Part shown: one piece after another, positions 7,582 through 16,812 of the stretch
Numbering within the stretch: position 1 is the stretch's first letter
How the letters are laid out: each line of letters opens with the position of its first letter
Origin: Streptomyces caelestis
Lineage (GTDB): Bacteria > Actinomycetota > Actinomycetes > Streptomycetales > Streptomycetaceae
Direction: 5' to 3'
Length of the DNA stretch: 31,008 nucleotides
Assembly (NCBI RefSeq): GCF_001279005.1
Contig: NZ_LGCN01000207.1
Location: forward strand, 1 to 31,008
The notes under the pieces: model-generated
Told to the model about the DNA's origin: nothing
The model's database searches: none
Seen by the model: the letters and a program-made list of their open reading frames with translations, nothing else
Translations under genes and position numbers: made by a program

Positions 7582-9228
7582 TCAGGGCTCGCGCCACCCC
7601 TTGAGCACCGTCTCGAACTGCTCGCCGGTCGTGGCCCAGTCCTCGGCCGGCCCGGACATGTAGATCGCGTACTCGACCCCGTCCCGCGAGACGTACATCT
7701 GGTCGACCGCCCGGCGCGGCCCCGGGAAGTCGGTGTCCTTGGCCAGCGCGGTCCAGCCGTACTCCAGCCGGGCGCTCTCGCGGTCCCGGTAGACGCGGCG
7801 GTCCAGGAGGATCCGCTGGTAGCCGACCAGGCGCTCCCCTATCTGCTGGTTCAGATCGCTCAGGTGCTCGTACGGGTCGTCGAAGTCGGGCGAGTCGTCG
7901 ATGGCGATGCGGATGAAGTGCTCGCCGCCGTCGGGCGTGTAGTCGACCTGCCGGGTCTCCTCGTCGAAGACCTCGCGCTCCCAGTCGTCGCCGGGCAGGG
8001 CGATGCTGAAGCCGTAGGGGTCGCTGCGGCGGACCCAGCCCTCCGGGAGGCCGCCCCGCGGCTCGGCCCGCCCCGTTCCGGTCGGGTCGGGCGTGGGGGT
8101 GGCGGTGGCCGTCGGGGACGGGCCGGCCGTGGTGCCGTCCCGGTTCCCCTGCTGGAGCATCACCGCGGTTCCCCCGCCGATGATCGCCGCCAGGGCGACG
8201 ACCAGGGCGATCACCCGCCCGCGCACCCGTCGACGGGGTGCGGCGGCAGGGTGCGCGTACAGCCGCTGGACGGCCGTGGGACCGCCCCGCGGGTGCTGCG
8301 GGTGCTGCGGGACCTGCGGGACCGCCTCCGGTCGGGTCTCGTGCGGCAGTGGCACGTGGGCGTCGACGGCCCGGGTCGGCACGTACTCCTGTGCGGCGGA
8401 CGGCCGGCGTCCCTCGGCCGCCTCGGCGAGCATCTGCTCGGCCCGGTCCGCGTCGGGGCGGACGGCCGGATCCTTGTGCAGGAGTGCGCTGATGACGGGC
8501 GCGAGCGGGCCGGCGTGCCGCGGCTCCTCGGCCTCCTCCTCGACGACCGCCTGCATGGTGGTCAGCGGTGAGGTGCGGCGGAACGGCGACCTGCCCTCCA
8601 CCGCCGTGTACAGCGTCGCGCCCAGCGCCCACAGGTCGGAGGAGGGGCCGGGGTCGTGGCCGCGGACCCGCTCGGGCGCGAGGTAGTCGACCGAGCCGAC
8701 GACCTCGCCGGTGCGGGTGATGGCCGTGTCGCCGTCGATCTGCGCGATGCCGAAGTCGGTGAGCAGCACCCGGCCGTCCCGGCCGAGGAGGACGTTGCCG
8801 GGCTTGACGTCGCGGTGCAGCACGCCGGCGGCGTGCGCGGCGCGCAGCGCGCGCAGCACCCACATGCCGATGCGCGCGGCCTCGCGGGGCTCGACGCGTT
8901 CCCGTTCCTTCACCGCGTCGGCCAGCGAGTGGCCCTCGACCAGCTCCATCACGATCCACGGCCGGCCGTCGTGCTCCAGCACGTCGTGCACCGTGACGAC
9001 GGCGGAGTGGTTGATCCGCGCGGCCGCCCGCGCCTCCGCGCGGGTGCGGGCCAGCAGCATGGCCTGTTCGCTGTCGGAGACGTAGAGCGCCGCGGTCAGT
9101 TCCTTGATGGCGACGGCCCGGTGCAGCACCTCGTCGTGGGCGCGCCACACCCGGCCCATGCCACCGCTCCCGATGGATTCGCCGAGCCGGTAGCGGCCCG
9201 CGACGAGCGAGCCCTGCATCTGATTCAC
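7582..9228 (-). CDS. Membrane Ser/Thr protein kinase, cluster member 3
   Basis: This 548-residue bitopic kinase has all catalytic motifs: SGGMG loop, Lys42, HRD Asp140 with VKPGNVLL, DFG at 158-160 and APE at 184-186. A Pro/Gln/His-rich juxtamembrane linker precedes a membrane helix at about 338-357. A Thr/Pro stalk then leads to an extracytoplasmic domain starting LPEGWVRRSDPYGFSIALP and rich in aromatic and acidic residues, similar in layout to those of the sister proteins. The GTG at 9228 is chosen because GCGGGG sits a few bases upstream and the kinase homology begins right after it. An upstream start at 9345 would add 39 residues unlike any kinase N-terminus. Its substrates are unknown; in S. 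coelicolor the equivalent cluster has been linked to phosphorylation of spore-wall synthesis proteins (recalled). Confidence 0.9.
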   Translation of the reverse strand: MNQMQGSLVAGRYRLGESIGSGGMGRVWRAHDEVLHRAVAIKELTAALYVSDSEQAMLLARTRAEARAAARINHSAVVTVHDVLEHDGRPWIVMELVEGHSLADAVKERERVEPREAARIGMWVLRALRAAHAAGVLHRDVKPGNVLLGRDGRVLLTDFGIAQIDGDTAITRTGEVVGSVDYLAPERVRGHDPGPSSDLWALGATLYTAVEGRSPFRRTSPLTTMQAVVEEEAEEPRHAGPLAPVISALLHKDPAVRPDADRAEQMLAEAAEGRRPSAAQEYVPTRAVDAHVPLPHETRPEAVPQVPQHPQHPRGGPTAVQRLYAHPAAAPRRRVRGRVIALVVALAAIIGGGTAVMLQQGNRDGTTAGPSPTATATPTPDPTGTGRAEPRGGLPEGWVRRSDPYGFSIALPGDDWEREVFDEETRQVDYTPDGGEHFIRIAIDDSPDFDDPYEHLSDLNQQIGERLVGYQRILLDRRVYRDRESARLEYGWTALAKDTDFPGPRRAVDQMYVSRDGVEYAIYMSGPAEDWATTGEQFETVLKGWREP

Positions 9229-9378
9229 GTTGCCCCGCAATGGTCTTGACAGGGCCAGCGTAAGTATCCCGGCGCGTCCTGGGAACCGAGGGGGTGCCTT
9301 GGAGACCGCACTGTGACAGTTGTCGCTGTGGGGGACGTCAGGCAACCAAAACGTCCGTGACGGCGTGGAGTCGGTGGT

Positions 9379-11928
9379 TCAGCCGCTGAACCGGTAGGTC
9401 GCCGCGGCCTGCTCGTAGATCCGTGTCACCTCGTCCCGTTCGCCCTCCGGACCGCGTACCTGCACCACGTGGTAGCGGCCGTCGATCAACGCCGCGAGGT
9501 TGCGGACGTACAGCTCGCCGCCGTCGCCGGTCCAGGTGAACTGGCCCTCGGCCATGGTCCGTCCGCCCACCTCGATGGTCTTCAGACCGGTGGAGGTGGC
9601 CCAGCTGGAGTCGCGGTAGGGCTGGAGCTCGCGCTCGTCGTCCCGCTGGTAGGCCATGGGGTCGCTGCCGTACGTCCGCGCGCTGTCCCGGCCCGGTACG
9701 ACGATGAGCTCGAAGTCACCGCTCGCGTAGACGACCTGGCCGCTGCCGTTCTTCGCGGTGCGCCGCCAGCCCTCGGCGACGGCGATCCGGAAACCCTCCG
9801 GGTCCTTGGCCAGGGTGAAGCCGTCGGCGACCTCGGGACCGGTGGTCTGCGTCTCGGCGGAGGCGGCCGACTCCTCGGGGCCGTCCTGGGAACCCTCCTC
9901 CGGCTCCGCCGGGTTCTTCCCGTCCCCCGGCTCCCCGCCGGCGTCCGACGGGCTCGGCGCGGGGCTCACCCCACCGGCGGCTCCGGTGCGGTCGACCGAA
10001 CCCGGTCCGTCCTCACCGGTCTTCGGCATGAACAGCATGGCGTACGCGATCGCCGCCGCCATGGCGAACAGCACCAGCAGGAGCAGGGTGCGGCCGAGCC
10101 GGCGCGGGGAGCCGGCGTCCTGCTTGGCCCGCTTGTGCCGTCCGTGGTGCGCGGGAAGCCCGGCCCGGCGCCTGCGCACGAGCTCGCCCCGGCGCCGTAC
10201 GACGGGCAGCCGGCCGGCGTCCACCGGCGGCGCCGTTATGACGTGCACACCCGCCTCGGGCTCGGGCGCCGACCGCACCAGGGAACGCAGCCAGCCGCTC
10301 AGCTCCTCGAAGTCGAGGCGCTCGGTGGGGTCCTGACGCAGCAGCGACTCCACGACCGGCCGCAGCGGCCCGCACTCCTCGGCGAACGCGGGCGGCTCGG
10401 CGCACACCATCTGCACCAGCTCGGCCGTCGACTCCTCCGGGTAGGGCGCGTGTCCCTGTACGGCCCGGAACAGCAGGGAGCCCAGCGCCCAGAGGTCGGT
10501 GGCGGGGCCGATCGGTGCGGCCAGCTGCCAGTTCTCGTGCACGGGGCCGGCCTGCTCCGGCGCCCACCGCTCGGTCACGGGCCCGACGACGGCCATACGT
10601 GCCTGCCGCGCCCGCTCGGCGGCCAGCGCGGTGGTCGGGCCGCGGCGCGCGGGGGCGTGTGCCACCAGGTCGTCCCAGCGTGCGGGCGGGGCGGCGGCCA
10701 CCGGTTCGAGGGCGGGGGCTTCGGGTGTTCCGGGGGCGGTGCGTCCGGTGCCGCCGCCCGTAGGGGGTGCGGCACCGTACCGGCCGGTGGCGCCCACACC
10801 GTAGGGGTCGGCTATCCGTCCCGGCGGGATCGCGGCGGCGGCCGCGCCCTCGTCCCCCGGCCGGGGGGCGTACGACGGCGGTGCGGAGCCGTCACCGTGC
10901 CGCGGGGCGGAGGCCGGGCCGCCGTCCTCGGGGGCGGGCCGGGCGCCGGGCAGGGCGGCACGGCCGTTCTGCTGGGCCTCCTGCACCCGGGCGGCGGCGC
11001 GGGTGCCCGCCCGGTACGCGGCGATCGCCCCCGCGCGGGCCGCCCGCACGTCTCCCGCGCTGTCGAGGGCCTTGGGCGCCACCACGGGCGAGAGACCGCC
11101 CGCCGTGTCCGCCCCGCCGCCGGACATCCGGCCGGCCCGCGCCTCGATGGCGGCCCGGCGCGCGGCGTCGGGGTCGGGGTCCGGGTCGGCGGTGAACCCG
11201 GGCGGCCAGGACGGGCCGCGCCCGGCGTCCGGCGCTCCCGCGGGCGCCGCCGGCCCCAGGGCCTCGAGCGCTCCCGACGTCCGCTCCGGCTCCTCGTCGT
11301 CCGGAGGGGGCACCGGGTCGTACCCGCACAGTGCCTCCTCGGCCGCGCCGACCGCGAGGCCGGTGAGCATCACCCGGCCGTCGTCGCAGACGAGCACCGT
11401 GCGCGCGGTGATGTTGCGGTGCACCCAGCCGTGGGCGTGCAGGACCCGCAGCGCGGCCAGGACGTCGGAGGCGACCTCGGCCGCCCGGTACGGGGACAGC
11501 GGCTCCTCGGCGAGCAGGGCGGCGAGCGGACGCGCGGGCACGAGTTCACTGACGATCCACAGTGACCCGCCCTCCGCGAACACGTCGAAGACCTGGTCCA
11601 GGCGCGGGTGGTCGGGGATGGCGGCCGCCGCCTGCGCGGCCTCGACCGCGCGCCGCACGACCGGGTCGGCGGGCCGCCGCGTGCCCCCGCGCGCGGGCCC
11701 GGGAACGCCCCGTCGCACACCCCCGTCACGGGCGGTGAAACCGTCGGGCAGCCCCTCCGCGTCCAGCACCTCGGCCTCGACGACCTCCGGCAACGGGACC
11801 TGTCTGACCAGGACTTCCTGCCCGCTGTAGGTGTCGAAGGCGCAGGTCTCGGTCAGTTCGTACTCGTCGGAGGGTGGCAGCGGCAGACGGTAACGGTCGG
11901 CGAGGACCCGTCCCGCGTAGTCGTCCAC
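9379..11928 (-). CDS. Transmembrane pseudokinase with ~240-residue insertion, cluster member 2
   Basis: This 849-residue protein has the kinase-fold layout but no catalytic machinery. The Gly loop is absent (PLPPSDEYELTET). The VAVK lysine is Arg42. The HRDxKPxN loop reads HRNITARTV, so Asp, Lys and Asn are all lost. DFG is replaced by GLA at 190-192. A low-complexity Ala/Pro/Gly-rich insertion of roughly residues 205-445 separates that point from an APE-like motif at 456-458 and DLWALG at 478-483, which are preserved. A membrane helix lies at about 613-634, followed by an acidic stalk and an extracytoplasmic domain (DPEGFRIAVAEGW) like those of the neighbours. The GTG at 11928 has GGAGG just upstream. 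It is probably a regulatory or scaffold partner of the active kinases (inference). The frame is intact over 2.5 kb, so it is not a decaying gene. Confidence 0.88.
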   Translation of the reverse strand: MDDYAGRVLADRYRLPLPPSDEYELTETCAFDTYSGQEVLVRQVPLPEVVEAEVLDAEGLPDGFTARDGGVRRGVPGPARGGTRRPADPVVRRAVEAAQAAAAIPDHPRLDQVFDVFAEGGSLWIVSELVPARPLAALLAEEPLSPYRAAEVASDVLAALRVLHAHGWVHRNITARTVLVCDDGRVMLTGLAVGAAEEALCGYDPVPPPDDEEPERTSGALEALGPAAPAGAPDAGRGPSWPPGFTADPDPDPDAARRAAIEARAGRMSGGGADTAGGLSPVVAPKALDSAGDVRAARAGAIAAYRAGTRAAARVQEAQQNGRAALPGARPAPEDGGPASAPRHGDGSAPPSYAPRPGDEGAAAAAIPPGRIADPYGVGATGRYGAAPPTGGGTGRTAPGTPEAPALEPVAAAPPARWDDLVAHAPARRGPTTALAAERARQARMAVVGPVTERWAPEQAGPVHENWQLAAPIGPATDLWALGSLLFRAVQGHAPYPEESTAELVQMVCAEPPAFAEECGPLRPVVESLLRQDPTERLDFEELSGWLRSLVRSAPEPEAGVHVITAPPVDAGRLPVVRRRGELVRRRRAGLPAHHGRHKRAKQDAGSPRRLGRTLLLLVLFAMAAAIAYAMLFMPKTGEDGPGSVDRTGAAGGVSPAPSPSDAGGEPGDGKNPAEPEEGSQDGPEESAASAETQTTGPEVADGFTLAKDPEGFRIAVAEGWRRTAKNGSGQVVYASGDFELIVVPGRDSARTYGSDPMAYQRDDERELQPYRDSSWATSTGLKTIEVGGRTMAEGQFTWTGDGGELYVRNLAALIDGRYHVVQVRGPEGERDEVTRIYEQAAATYRFSG

Positions 11929-12081
11929 GTTGCCTCCCCCGGCACTACGGTCGGTCGGTTCCGTTCGCCCGGCGGGCCGTTCCGGCTTCGTACGGTCCGC
12001 AAGCATTCACGATACGTGCCGGAGGCGACTCGCAGAGAGGGGATGCCACATCTGACTCCCCAATCCGCGGACCGGTCATGC

Positions 12082-14148
12082 TCAGGACTTCGGCCGGAAC
12101 GTCTTCGTCAGCGTCTGCCAGGTGTCCTTGCGCCGGTCGCTGTCCCAGTCCGCGGCCCTGGCCGTGTACATCAGCCCGTACCCGAGCCGGTCGCCGACGA
12201 CGGTCCCCCGGTCGATGGAGCGGTACGTGGTCCCGCTCTCCACATAGGTGAACTCCCAGTCGGCCGTGGACCAGCCGCGGTACTCCACCGCCTCGATGCG
12301 GATGCGCTGGTACTGGGCGCGCACCATGGCGCGTTCCTGGTTCTTCCAGTCCGCGACCGGGTCGTCCTTCGGCGTGGTCGTCCAGCCGATGAGCAGCTTC
12401 TGCCCGTCGGGGCCGGTGAACCGGTCCCCGGCGGCCCCCGTCGACCGGAACTTCCATCCTTCGGGCAGCCCGATCGAGTATCCCTGGTTGCCGTTGTACG
12501 TCTGCGCCGCCGACGTGCCGCCGTCGTCCTCGTCCTTCCCGGCCTCGTCCTCGTTCTCGTTCTCGTTCTCGTCCTCGGCCGAGCCGCCGGTGCCCGCGGT
12601 GGCGGTCGCCGTGCCCGCGCCCGGTTCCGTGCCCGTCGGCCCGGTCGCCGTGCCGTCGGTCCGGGTGCCGTCGCCTTCGTCGCCCTTGGTCTCGGCGCTC
12701 GGGGTCCCGCCGGCGACGGTCGCGCCGCCGCTGCCGCCGGCTCCCTTGCCGCCCTCGTCGTCGCCGCCGAGCGTGAGGGCCAGCACGGTGCCGAGCACGG
12801 CGAGCACCACGACCACCGCGATGATGACCAGCGTCCGCCGCGGCACCACGTCGGTGAGCGGCGCCCGCGGCACGGGCCTGGCCGGCAGGTCCGGCGGCGT
12901 CATCACCGGCCAGCCCGAACTACGGCCGCCGGCCGCCGGCTTCTGCCGCGCGGTCCCCCGCGCACCCGGCCCGGACGCCTGGACCGGCTGCGCGGCCGGG
13001 GCGGAGGGCGACGTCGCGCCGGTCCGCGTCCCGGAGGCGCCCGTCGGCGTGCTCCTGGTTCCCGCGGCCGGTTCGGCGGCCGAAGCGGCGCTGCCGCTGC
13101 CGGACTTGGTGCGGGCCGCCGCGGCGACACCGGCCGAGCCGGCCGCCGCCGCCTTCCGCACGGAACGCAGTGCGCCCCGCAGCTTCTCCCCGGCCTCCTC
13201 GCCGCGCCTGCCCCCGGTGCCCGCGCGCTCGTCCGGCTGCCCGGGCAGCGGCACGACCTTCGTCGCGTCCGCCGGTTCCCCGGCCTCCTTGGGCGCGGGC
13301 GCGTCGAGGACCGCGTTCAGCATGGCCCGGGCGCCGCTGTCGTCGAGCCGCTGGGCGGGGTCCTTGGTGAGCAGCCCGTAGATGACGTCCCTGAGCGGTC
13401 CCGCGTTCTTCGGCTCCTCGAGCGGCTCGGTCATCACCGCCGTGAGCGTCGCGATCGCGGACCCCTTGTCGTACGGCGGTGTGCCCTCCACCGCCGCGTA
13501 CAGCAGCCCGCCGAGCGACCACAGGTCGGCCGCCGGACCCGGCTTGTGCCCGCGGGCCCGTTCCGGGGAGATGTAGGAGGGGGCGCCGACCAGCATGCCG
13601 GTCGAGGTGATGGACGGGTCGCCCTCGACCTGGGCGATGCCGAAGTCCGTGAGCACGACCCGGCCGTCCTCGGCGATCAGCACGTTCGACGGCTTCACGT
13701 CGCGGTGCAGGATGCCCTCGCGGTGCGCGGAGCGCAGGACGTCCAGGATGGCGAGGCCGACCTCCGCCGCACGCTTCGGCTCCAGCAGGCCGTCCTCCCG
13801 GATGGCCTCGGCGAGCGACTTGCCCTCGACGAGCTCCATCACGATCCAGGGCCGGTCGTCCTCCTCGACCACGTCGAAGACGGTCACGGCGCTGTTGTTG
13901 CGGATCCGCGCGATCGCCTTGGCCTCGCGCAGCGTCCGCGTGATCAGCCGCCGCTTCTCCTCCTCGTCGATGTTCGTCGGGAAGCGGAGCTCCTTGACGG
14001 CGACGGTCCGCCCCAAGGTCTCGTCCTGGGCCCGCCACACCGTGCCCATGCCGCCGCGGCCGAGCACGTCTCCCAGCCGGTACCGCCCGGCGAGGAGACG
14101 TGCGCTCTTGTCCTGACGGGATGTCCCCGCCCGCTCCGCCTCCGACAT
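12082..14148 (-). CDS. Membrane Ser/Thr protein kinase, cluster member 1 (promoter-proximal)
   Basis: This is the first kinase in transcription order, 688 residues. Catalytic motifs are complete: RGGMG loop, Lys52, HRD Asp150 with VKPSNVLI and DFG at 168-170; the APE motif reads SPE at 194-196. A cytoplasmic Ala/Ser/Thr/Gly-rich linker of about 150 residues leads to a membrane helix at about 439-460. Outside the membrane there is a Gly/Thr-rich stalk with an Asn-Glu dipeptide run, then a domain starting YNGNQGYSIGLPEGWKF that ends the protein. The ATG at 14148 is supported by GAGGGG upstream; an earlier in-frame start at 14253 lacks this. The gap to the pseudokinase gene is about 150 bp. The operon promoter should lie in 14149-14300, but no clear consensus was seen. 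Confidence 0.92.
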   Translation of the reverse strand: MSEAERAGTSRQDKSARLLAGRYRLGDVLGRGGMGTVWRAQDETLGRTVAVKELRFPTNIDEEEKRRLITRTLREAKAIARIRNNSAVTVFDVVEEDDRPWIVMELVEGKSLAEAIREDGLLEPKRAAEVGLAILDVLRSAHREGILHRDVKPSNVLIAEDGRVVLTDFGIAQVEGDPSITSTGMLVGAPSYISPERARGHKPGPAADLWSLGGLLYAAVEGTPPYDKGSAIATLTAVMTEPLEEPKNAGPLRDVIYGLLTKDPAQRLDDSGARAMLNAVLDAPAPKEAGEPADATKVVPLPGQPDERAGTGGRRGEEAGEKLRGALRSVRKAAAAGSAGVAAAARTKSGSGSAASAAEPAAGTRSTPTGASGTRTGATSPSAPAAQPVQASGPGARGTARQKPAAGGRSSGWPVMTPPDLPARPVPRAPLTDVVPRRTLVIIAVVVVLAVLGTVLALTLGGDDEGGKGAGGSGGATVAGGTPSAETKGDEGDGTRTDGTATGPTGTEPGAGTATATAGTGGSAEDENENENEDEAGKDEDDGGTSAAQTYNGNQGYSIGLPEGWKFRSTGAAGDRFTGPDGQKLLIGWTTTPKDDPVADWKNQERAMVRAQYQRIRIEAVEYRGWSTADWEFTYVESGTTYRSIDRGTVVGDRLGYGLMYTARAADWDSDRRKDTWQTLTKTFRPKS

Positions 14149-14319
14149 GCGTCCCCTCATGCAACCCGCCCTGACAGAGCCTTCATTGTCCCTCACCCGA
14201 CAAGTGCTCGACGCCCAGGGTGCCTCTGGCCGCTCATCGGGCCCGGCGCGCACGGCGCCCGGGTGCCGGACGCGCTCCCCCGCCCTGCGTGATGGGCCTC
14301 CGACCTGGGAGAAGCCGGG

Positions 14320-14685
14320 ATGCCGCCGCTTCGGACACTACTGGCCGTCCCTGTGTCCCCGGCCCTGCTCGCCCTGGCCCCGACCGCCTCCTCGGCCCCG
14401 GCCGCCCCGCCCACGGACACGCTCCTCCCGCTCCTGGTCACGCGGGGCGGCGCCCCCGCCGCGGCCCTGCCGGACCTGGAGGAGACCGGCGTCCGCCACG
14501 CCGGCACCGGTCCGGGCGTCGAGCGCGCCGACCGCTTCCGCGCCGGCAGCATCACCAGGACGTTCGTCGCCACGGTCGTCCCGCAACTGGCCGACGAAGG
14601 CCGCCTGTCCCTGTCCGACACCGTGGAGGAGCAGCTGCCCGGCCTGGTGCGGGGGGCGGGCGGCGCGTCCTCACCTTCCGCGTGA
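14320..14685 (+). pseudogene. Remnant of a serine beta-lactamase/D-Ala-D-Ala carboxypeptidase family gene
   Basis: The 121-residue frame starts with a signal-peptide-like hydrophobic stretch ending near Ala-Pro-Ala. It then contains RFRAGSITRTFVATVV followed by LADEGRLSLSDTVEEQLPGLVRG. This matches the N-terminal part of Streptomyces class C beta-lactamase/DD-peptidase proteins, which usually exceed 350 residues. The catalytic SxxK motif reads SITR, so the essential lysine is lost. After GLVRG the family similarity seems to continue briefly in another frame (GRRVLTFRVNTDS), suggesting a frameshift, and the rest of the gene is missing before glpD. I infer a truncated, frameshifted relic. It is also possible that it is a short secreted protein of unknown role. 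Confidence 0.6.
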
Positions 14686-14834
14686 ACACGGACTCGATGG
14701 CGGATCCCGTCCCGAACCCGCGGTGCTCGCGGCCGGGTTCTGCTCCCACACCTCTTGGAACGGACGGGCCCCGAACGGATATCCCGATCCCCGCAACCCG
14801 TTCGAGTGATTCGGGCCGGTGGTCCGCGGCGTGC

Positions 14835-16541
14835 CTACAACGGCACGATGTCCGGCGCCCCCAGCCGGGCCGCGTCCGCCGTCAGGTCGTCGGGCTGCCG
14901 CTGCGACTCCCGTTCGGCCTCCACCCGCTTCTCGTAGTGCCGCACCTCGCGCTCGATCTGGTCCTTGTCCCAGCCCAGCACCGGCGCCATCAGCTCGGCG
15001 GCCTCGCGGGCGCTGCGCGCACCCCGGTCGAACGTCTCGATCGAGATGCGGGTGCGCCGGGTCAGCACGTCGTCCAGATGCCGTGCGCCCTCGTGCGAGG
15101 CGGCGTAGGCGATCTCGGCGCGCAGATAGTCGTCGGCCGCCCCGAGCGGCTCGCCCAGCGCGGGGTCCGAGGCGATGAGGTCCAGGACCTCCTCCGCCAT
15201 CGCGCCGTACCGCTGCAGCAGGTGCTCCACCCGTACCGTGTGCAGTCCGGTGCGCGCGGCCGTGCGCGCACGCGCGTTCCACAGCGCGTGGTAGCCCTCG
15301 GCTCCCACCAGCGGCGTGTCCTCGGTGACGCAGTCGGCGACACGGACGTCGAGTCCGTGCACCGCCGCGTCCACCGCGTCCTTGGCCATGACCCGGTACG
15401 TCGTGTACTTGCCGCCCGCCACCACGACGAGCCCGGGTACGGGATGCGCCACGGTGTGCTCGCGGGACAGCTTGCTCGTGGCGTCCGACTCGCCGGCGAG
15501 CAGCGGTCGCAGACCCGCGTACACGCCCTCCACGTCGTCCCGCGTCAGCGGCACCGCGAGCACCGAGTTCACGTGCTCCAGCAGGTAGTCGATGTCCGCG
15601 CTGGACGCGGCCGGGTGCGCCTTGTCGAGGTCCCAGTCGGTGTCCGTGGTGCCCACGATCCAGTGCCTGCCCCAGGGTATGACGAACAGCACGGACTTCT
15701 CGGTGCGCAGGATGAGCCCGGTCGTGGAGTGGATGCGGTCCTTGGGGACGACCAGGTGGATGCCCTTCGAGGCCCGTACGTGGAACTGGCCGCGTTCGCC
15801 GACCATCGCCTGGGTGTCGTCGGTCCACACCCCGGTGGCGTTGACGACCTGCCTGGCCCGGATCTCGTACTCGCCGCCGCCCTCGACGTCCTGCACCCGG
15901 GCGCCGACGACGCGCTCGCCCTCGCGCAGGAACCCGGTCACCCGGGCGCCGTTGGCCGTCTTCGCGCCGTACGCCGCGGCCGTGCGTACGAGGTTCACCA
16001 CGAACCGGGCGTCGTCCATCTGGGCGTCGTAGTACTGCAGGGCCCCGACCAGCGCGTCCTTCCTCAGGCAGGGGGCCACGCGCAGTGCGTGACGGCGGGT
16101 CAGGTGACGGTGCACGGGCAGACCGCGCCCGTGTCCCCGGGCCATCGCCATGGTGTCGTACAGCGCGACGCCCGCCCCGGCGTAGAGCCGCTCCCAGCCC
16201 TTGTGCTGCAGCGGGTACAGGAACGGCACCGGGCGCACCAGGTGCGGGGCGATCCGCTCCAGCAGCAGGCCGCGCTCCTTCAGCGCCTCCCGCACGAGCA
16301 CGAAGTCGAGCATCTCCAGGTAGCGCAGACCACCGTGGATCAGCTTGCTGGACCGGCTGGACGTACCCGACGCCCAGTCACGCGCCTCGACCAGGCCCGT
16401 GGACAGGCCGCGCGTCGCGGCGTCGAGCGCCGTACCCGCGCCGACCACGCCGCCGCCCACCACCAGCACGTCCAGCTCGTGCTCGGCCATGGACGCGAGT
16501 GATCCGGCGCGCTGCGCCGGCCCCAGTGTCGCTGTCCTCAC
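14835..16541 (-). CDS. glpD: Glycerol-3-phosphate dehydrogenase (FAD, respiratory)
   Basis: This 568-residue protein oxidises sn-glycerol 3-phosphate to dihydroxyacetone phosphate and passes electrons to the quinone pool at the inner face of the membrane. The FAD-binding GGGVVGAG motif is at about 29-36, and the family signature SSKLIHGGLRYLE at 64-76. Conserved RPLL and GGKYTTYR segments and the helical C-terminal domain follow, so the length is normal. The GTG at 16541 is preferred because GGGAGG lies six bases upstream. An internal ATG at 16490 (MAEHELDVLVVGG) has no ribosome-binding site. No glpK or glpF gene is next to it here. It is divergent from the sugar-dehydrogenase homologue. Streptomyces generally carries more than one glpD, so this may not be the gyl-operon copy. 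Confidence 0.93.
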   Translation of the reverse strand: MRTATLGPAQRAGSLASMAEHELDVLVVGGGVVGAGTALDAATRGLSTGLVEARDWASGTSSRSSKLIHGGLRYLEMLDFVLVREALKERGLLLERIAPHLVRPVPFLYPLQHKGWERLYAGAGVALYDTMAMARGHGRGLPVHRHLTRRHALRVAPCLRKDALVGALQYYDAQMDDARFVVNLVRTAAAYGAKTANGARVTGFLREGERVVGARVQDVEGGGEYEIRARQVVNATGVWTDDTQAMVGERGQFHVRASKGIHLVVPKDRIHSTTGLILRTEKSVLFVIPWGRHWIVGTTDTDWDLDKAHPAASSADIDYLLEHVNSVLAVPLTRDDVEGVYAGLRPLLAGESDATSKLSREHTVAHPVPGLVVVAGGKYTTYRVMAKDAVDAAVHGLDVRVADCVTEDTPLVGAEGYHALWNARARTAARTGLHTVRVEHLLQRYGAMAEEVLDLIASDPALGEPLGAADDYLRAEIAYAASHEGARHLDDVLTRRTRISIETFDRGARSAREAAELMAPVLGWDKDQIEREVRHYEKRVEAERESQRQPDDLTADAARLGAPDIVPL

Positions 16542-16812
16542 CGCTGCCTCCCGCTCATCGGTCGCATCGGCCGCACCCGTCGGGCGAAGCCCGGTCCCCC
16601 ACCCTCATGCCCAGATTCTGACCGGCTTGCCCGACTTCGGCCACCACGGACCCCAGCCTGTGGACAACCCGCAGGACGACTCACCGAAACTCGGCCGATC
16701 AATCCCACATATCGGTCATATTTACTCCTAGTCTGACATTGCGCTCGCCTGCCCGGTCCCCAGGGCTTGCGCACCTGTCGCACTCCGGTTATCGGGAAGG
16801 ACGGCCCACGCC
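16542..16812. promoter_or_regulatory. Divergent intergenic region, glpD / sugar dehydrogenase homologue
   Basis: This 271-bp stretch must hold promoters for both flanking genes. An A/T-rich patch at about 16700-16740 stands out from its surroundings. On the minus strand it contains AGGAG at 16725-16729, five bases, then a six-codon ORF (16719-16699, MTDMWD and TGA) about 160 bp ahead of glpD. No confident -35/-10 pair was assigned. Confidence 0.4.

Noticed and set aside
9246..9251. TTGACA hexamer on the plus strand upstream of kinase member 3
   Set aside because: It points away from the kinase gene, has no -10 at a proper distance, and no plus-strand gene follows.
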